Source: an uncultured Bacteroidota bacterium (GTDB lineage Bacteria; Bacteroidota; Bacteroidia; Chitinophagales; Chitinophagaceae). From it: a stretch of DNA of 9,594 nucleotides. Positions within the stretch are counted from its first letter, which is position 1, and each line of letters begins with the position of its first letter. Below are positions 7,181 through 9,594 of this stretch, piece by piece. The notes beneath the pieces were generated by a model. That model ran no database searches, was not told the DNA's origin, and saw only the letters and a list, made by a program, of their open reading frames with translations. The stretch spans positions 1 through 9,594 of the forward strand of contig CAIYVS010000056.1 of assembly GCA_903929655.1 (NCBI GenBank). The letters are read 5' to 3'. A program made the position numbers and the translations under genes.

Positions 7181-7756
7181 ACCTTCGTAAATTTCTTTTA
7201 AGTCAAGGGAAACCGAGATTGAATGTAGATTCAATTTTTCATCCACATTTTTATATTCCTTCAATTCCCAGTTGTGATGCTCATTAATGTAAAAGGCTTC
7301 GACTTTCACCGATTCTGAATCAACTAAAATATATTCTTTCAATGTCGGGATATCCCTGTACAATCTGAATTTTTCACCACGGTCATAATTTTTAGTTGAA
7401 GGGGAAAGTACTTCGATAATCACTGAGGGGTTTAAAGCATTCATTTCATCATCATTCAATGTAATAACATCCTCACAAAAAATAGAAATATCAGGATACG
7501 TAAACAGAGTGTTCTTTTCGATGTGAATTCGAAGATCACTTCCGAAAGGCTGACATGGTTTTCCTTTTAGTTTTTGTCCCAGGGATATGAATAAATTCGA
7601 TGCTATTTTATTACGTGGCAGTTTTGCCCCAGACATAGCGAATATTTCTCCCTGGTAGAATTCATGCTTTTCGGTAGCAGCATTTTCCATTTCAAGGTAT
7701 TCTTCTGTGGTATACCTATGTTTATCATAAGCAAGAGCAGGCTCCTTTATTTCCAT
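7166..7756 (-). CDS. Uma2 / DUF820 family endonuclease-like protein (PD-(D/E)XK fold)
   Basis: This 196-residue protein has the full layout and usual length of the Uma2 (DUF820) family. The N-terminal YTTEEYLEMENAATEKHEFY (15-34) is followed by QGEIFAMSG and the basic-aliphatic LPRNKIASNLFISLG helix. Next come GSDLRIHIE (72-80), TYPDISIFC (86-94), IIEVLSPST (113-121) and YDRGEKFRLYRDIPTLKEYILV (124-145). D89 in the YPD segment and E115 in the IEVLS segment are the likely acidic pair of the restriction-endonuclease-like fold. Proteins of this family are abundant in cyanobacteria and occur in Bacteroidota. They are annotated as putative nucleases, but their targets are mostly unknown. The gene sits 47 nt downstream of the foldase on the same strand and converges on the SNF2 gene. 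A weak hairpin lies between it and the foldase, so read-through expression is possible. The ATG at 7754-7756 gives the expected N-terminus. Confidence 0.9.
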   Translation of the reverse strand: MEIKEPALAYDKHRYTTEEYLEMENAATEKHEFYQGEIFAMSGAKLPRNKIASNLFISLGQKLKGKPCQPFGSDLRIHIEKNTLFTYPDISIFCEDVITLNDDEMNALNPSVIIEVLSPSTKNYDRGEKFRLYRDIPTLKEYILVDSESVKVEAFYINEHHNWELKEYKNVDEKLNLHSISVSLDLKEIYEGVNAV

Positions 7757-7770
7757 ATATTAAAAATACG

Positions 7771-7799
7771 AAAAAATGCAATACCCAGATGATCTCTGG
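7771..7799 (-). terminator. Weak terminator-like hairpin after the foldase gene
   Basis: CCAGA (7785-7789) and TCTGG (7795-7799) form a perfect 5-bp stem with a 5-nt loop. On the minus strand it lies just after the foldase stop and is followed, 8 nt later, by six Ts (7776-7771). The stem is short and the gap to the T run is long, so termination would be partial. Confidence 0.3.
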
Positions 7800-7803
7800 C
7801 TTT

Positions 7804-9192
7804 CTACTGTCGCTTCAGCCCCCAAATCTTAAAAGCATTACAAGACTGGTATTCAGTATCTATTTTCAGGTAATAAGTTGGTAATTTTTGCTTCACCCAC
7901 TCCTGTATCTTCGCCAGCTTCTTTTGTTGCAGGGCCACTTCCTGTATTTTGTTATAATCGTCTTTCAGGTTTGCTTTGTGAGGTGATGTTCTTGTCTTTA
8001 AATAAACGATCCTGCAAGACCTTTCATGAGACTCCGTGAAAAATATCTGGGAGCGGGAATACTGGCCGGGCTGTAAGCTATCCAGTATTAAAACCATAGC
8101 TGGGTCCAGCTTATTTACATCCAGCAAAGTGCTTCCTGTTTGCGGATCAGCTATTATACCGCCTGTTCTTTTGGATGCTTCATCTGTGGCATATTTACCC
8201 ACAGCTTCGGGAAACTTTATTTTTCCCGATATCAGATCAGCACGCACACTGTCTAATTTGTCCAGTGCCTTCTTGAAATCTCCTGAAGTACGCTCAGGGA
8301 TGATCAATATATGACGAACATCTACTTCATCTCCTTTGCGTTGTATCATCTGGATGATGTGGTAGCCAAACTTTGTTTTTACTATCGGCGAGATCTCTCC
8401 ATTCTGCAATTTAAATGCAGCAGTTACAAATTCCGGTGCCCAGGCGCCATTTCTCGTAACCCCGTCATAACGTCCTCCATTATCACGGCTGCCCGGATCA
8501 TCGCTGTACATACCCGCTGCAGTTTCAAAAGTCTTTTCTCCCTTTAATATTTCATTTTTAATCCCCTGTAATTTTTTATAAGCATAATCATCCAATTCAG
8601 GGCTAACAGGAGGGTCTATTACTATCTGCCCTACCTCTACAGCCGCGGGATAAAATGGCAAACTATCAGCCGGTATTCTATTGAAAAAAGTATTTACTTC
8701 CGCAGGGGTGATCTTAACATTCTCCAGAATCTGATTCTTCATCTTCTCGGCTATCATCTGGTCCCTGATAATATCCCTGTTTTCCTCCTTCAACATGTAA
8801 ATGGTCTTGCCGGATGCTTGTTCCAGTTTTTCCTTTGATCCATACAATTGCGTAAAATAACGGAGGCGGTTATTCAATTGTCCTTCTACTTCATCATCAC
8901 TTACCAATACACTGTCCCTCTCTGCCTGCTCTATCAATAATTTTTGAATAATCATTTCCTGCAGCAAAAGACATTTCATGGTATCATTAAAATTCGGGTC
9001 TTGTTGCTTCATTTGTGCTGCCTGGATTTCCAGCTCAGATTGCAGAATGATCTTATTACGTCCCACAACTGCCAGTATCTTATCGGCACTTTGAGTTTGA
9101 GCTGAAACCAAAAAGGCATTCAAAACAAAAAACAACAGCAAACTGAACTTATTAAGATTTACTTTGGACAAGCTTTTTTTGATAAAACTCAT
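7804..9192 (-). CDS. SurA-like periplasmic peptidyl-prolyl isomerase/chaperone with two parvulin domains
   Basis: This 462-residue protein has a Sec signal peptide: basic MSFIKKSLSKVNLNK, a hydrophobic core at about 16-30, and likely cleavage after ...LVSA before QTQ. A SurA_N-like helical chaperone region covers about 34-170 (KILAVVGRNKIILQSELE, typical of SurA). Parvulin domain 1 lies at about 184-285, with YSDDPGSRDNGG and KFGYHIIQMI. Domain 2 lies at about 290-400, starting with DVRHILI (291-297) and including YATDEASKRTGG. The length matches Bacteroidota SurA relatives. These proteins hold unfolded outer-membrane proteins in the periplasm and may isomerise prolyl bonds. Domain 1 lacks the N-terminal parvulin His (VEVGQI at 185-190), and domain 2 lacks the C-terminal one (SCRIVYL), so isomerase activity may be weak. 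The chosen ATG at 9190-9192 gives the full signal peptide. A strong -7 element lies 37 nt upstream. Confidence 0.93.
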   Translation of the reverse strand: MSFIKKSLSKVNLNKFSLLLFFVLNAFLVSAQTQSADKILAVVGRNKIILQSELEIQAAQMKQQDPNFNDTMKCLLLQEMIIQKLLIEQAERDSVLVSDDEVEGQLNNRLRYFTQLYGSKEKLEQASGKTIYMLKEENRDIIRDQMIAEKMKNQILENVKITPAEVNTFFNRIPADSLPFYPAAVEVGQIVIDPPVSPELDDYAYKKLQGIKNEILKGEKTFETAAGMYSDDPGSRDNGGRYDGVTRNGAWAPEFVTAAFKLQNGEISPIVKTKFGYHIIQMIQRKGDEVDVRHILIIPERTSGDFKKALDKLDSVRADLISGKIKFPEAVGKYATDEASKRTGGIIADPQTGSTLLDVNKLDPAMVLILDSLQPGQYSRSQIFFTESHERSCRIVYLKTRTSPHKANLKDDYNKIQEVALQQKKLAKIQEWVKQKLPTYYLKIDTEYQSCNAFKIWGLKRQ

Positions 9193-9215
9193 ATATAATT
9201 AATGCAGGTATAAAA

Positions 9216-9230
9216 TGCCCGGTTGGGGCA
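9216..9230 (-). promoter_or_regulatory. Dyad at the presumed start point of the foldase transcript
   Basis: TGCCC (9216-9220) and GGGCA (9226-9230) are exact reverse complements around a 5-nt spacer. On the minus strand the dyad overlaps the last two bases of the -7 element and covers the expected start site near 9222-9224. It is GC-rich in an otherwise AT-rich gap. An operator, or a hairpin at the mRNA 5' end, is possible; its size does not exclude chance. Confidence 0.4.
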
Positions 9231-9236
9231 AATGTA
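9229..9236 (-). promoter_or_regulatory. Perfect -7 element (TACATTTG) for the SurA-like gene
   Basis: The minus strand reads TACATTTG, matching every fixed base of TAnnTTTG, 37 nt upstream of the ATG. It implies a leader of about 30 nt. At 19-21 nt upstream there is no TTTG, only AT-rich sequence with TTAA-type tracts, so the -33 part is poor or absent. Confidence 0.6.
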
Positions 9237-9252
9237 GTGCTTTTAGATACTT

Positions 9253-9272
9253 TATTAAGAATCCTATTAAGA
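9253..9272 (-). repeat. Short direct repeat overlapping the expected -33 region
   Basis: TATTAAGA occurs twice on the plus strand, at 9253-9260 and 9265-9272, with a 12-bp period close to one helical turn. It lies where the -33 element of the foldase promoter would be. Tandem same-face sites of this kind can bind an activator, but the sequence is AT-rich and two copies could arise by chance. Confidence 0.35.
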
Positions 9273-9273
9273 T

Positions 9274-9325
9274 TTTAACCTTTTATTTTTAAACCAATTA
9301 ATATAATAACATTAAAATTTAAACC
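9274..9325. repeat. Three TTTAAACC-type words in the gap upstream of the foldase
   Basis: TTTAAACC is present at 9288-9295 and 9318-9325, exactly 30 bp apart. The near-copy TTTAACC at 9274-9280 ends 15 bp before the end of the first. The remainder of the 153-bp gap (9193-9345) is AT-rich, and I see no clear terminator for the gene at the right edge. The regular spacing is notable, but the words are short. Confidence 0.25.
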
Positions 9326-9345
9326 ACATTAAACATGCAGTTCAT

Positions 9346-9594
9346 TCAGCGTCTTTTTTTACCAAAAAGTTGGTCCAGGTCTTTGTCGTTATAAAAATCA
9401 GAAGATTGCGGTTTTAAAAGATGTGTTTCTCTTCTTTTCTTAAAATCTTCCAGTGCTGCAGCATTGTTCTGTACCCATCGCCTGTATTCTTTCTCATTAA
9501 TTACCTTACCAAACAGCCATTGGTTATATAAATCAAAATCGCCATCCTTCATCAATGCATCATAATATGCAAACAAGCTAAAGGGATACTGGTC
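9346..9594 (-). CDS. Unrecognised protein, C-terminal part (5' end outside window)
   Basis: The frame is open from the right edge (first codon GAC at 9594-9592) to the TGA at 9348-9346, giving 82 residues. The sequence starts DQYPFSLFAYYDALMKDGD, continues FDLYNQWLFGKVINEKEYRRWVQNN and ends in a charged tail with LDQLFGKKRR. It looks helical and soluble, rich in aromatic residues and with two tryptophans, and reads like the last helices of a larger protein. A TTG at 9576-9574 could in principle start an internal product, but the frame stays open beyond it, so truncation by the window edge is more likely. I do not recognise the family; the end of a TPR-type helical repeat protein is a guess only. 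It is on the same strand as the foldase, separated by 153 bp containing the foldase's own promoter. Confidence 0.7.
   Translation of the reverse strand, partial: DQYPFSLFAYYDALMKDGDFDLYNQWLFGKVINEKEYRRWVQNNAAALEDFKKRRETHLLKPQSSDFYNDKDLDQLFGKKRR

Noticed and set aside
3421..7756. SNF2 plus Uma2 as an anti-phage defence island
   Set aside because: The genes are convergent rather than co-transcribed. No methylase, integrase, tRNA site or other defence gene is visible, and the flanking genes are housekeeping-type.
8036..8547. Two plus-strand frames opposite the SurA-like gene
   Set aside because: They are antisense to conserved parvulin sequence and their composition is not that of a real protein.
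1..9594. CRISPR array, tRNA/rRNA genes, insertion sequence ends or phage genes
   Set aside because: I found no repeat-spacer pattern, cloverleaf, transposase frame or terminal inverted repeats on reading both strands.

Overview
The window looks like chromosomal DNA of a member of the Bacteroidota, most likely near the Chitinophagia/Sphingobacteriia (inference). Four things point there: the protein families (a BT_3928-type DoxX/thioredoxin protein, a Pap-Pit pair, a Bacteroidota-type SurA-like foldase), promoter-like sites matching the phylum's TAnnTTTG -7 consensus, AT-rich leaders with no Shine-Dalgarno sequence, and moderate GC.

Layout, left to right. Positions 2-1308 (+) hold the 3' end of a BT_3928-like redox membrane protein, overlapping by one base a GTG-started DppB/OppB-type ABC permease. 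After a 133-bp gap with a weak hairpin, a plausible promoter and a perfect 8-bp dyad, 1442-3307 (+) is a two-gene phosphate unit: a DUF47/PhoU-like Pit accessory protein and a PiT-family phosphate permease. A 113-bp gap with three stem-loops follows. Positions 3421-7155 (+) encode a 1244-residue SNF2-type ATPase whose N-terminus carries two SWIM zinc-finger motifs. It converges, with 10 bp between stop codons, on a Uma2/DUF820 nuclease-like gene (7166-7756, -). Upstream of that on the same strand is a two-parvulin, SurA-like periplasmic foldase (7804-9192, -) with its own perfect -7 element. The right edge is the C-terminal part of an unrecognised protein (9346-9594, -). No stretch longer than 300 bp lacks a gene.

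How the genes relate. The clear functional unit is Pap-Pit, low-affinity inorganic phosphate uptake with its PhoU-like partner. The others look like separate transcription units with housekeeping or accessory roles: peptide or solute import, DNA/chromatin remodelling or transcription-associated ATPase activity, and outer-membrane protein folding. I see no tRNA, rRNA, CRISPR array, insertion sequence or phage gene.

I do not see a convincing new multi-gene system. The points most worth a second look are the tandem SWIM fingers and long unassigned middle of the SNF2 protein, the split distribution of parvulin histidines in the foldase, and dyad symmetries at the presumed start points of three transcription units.
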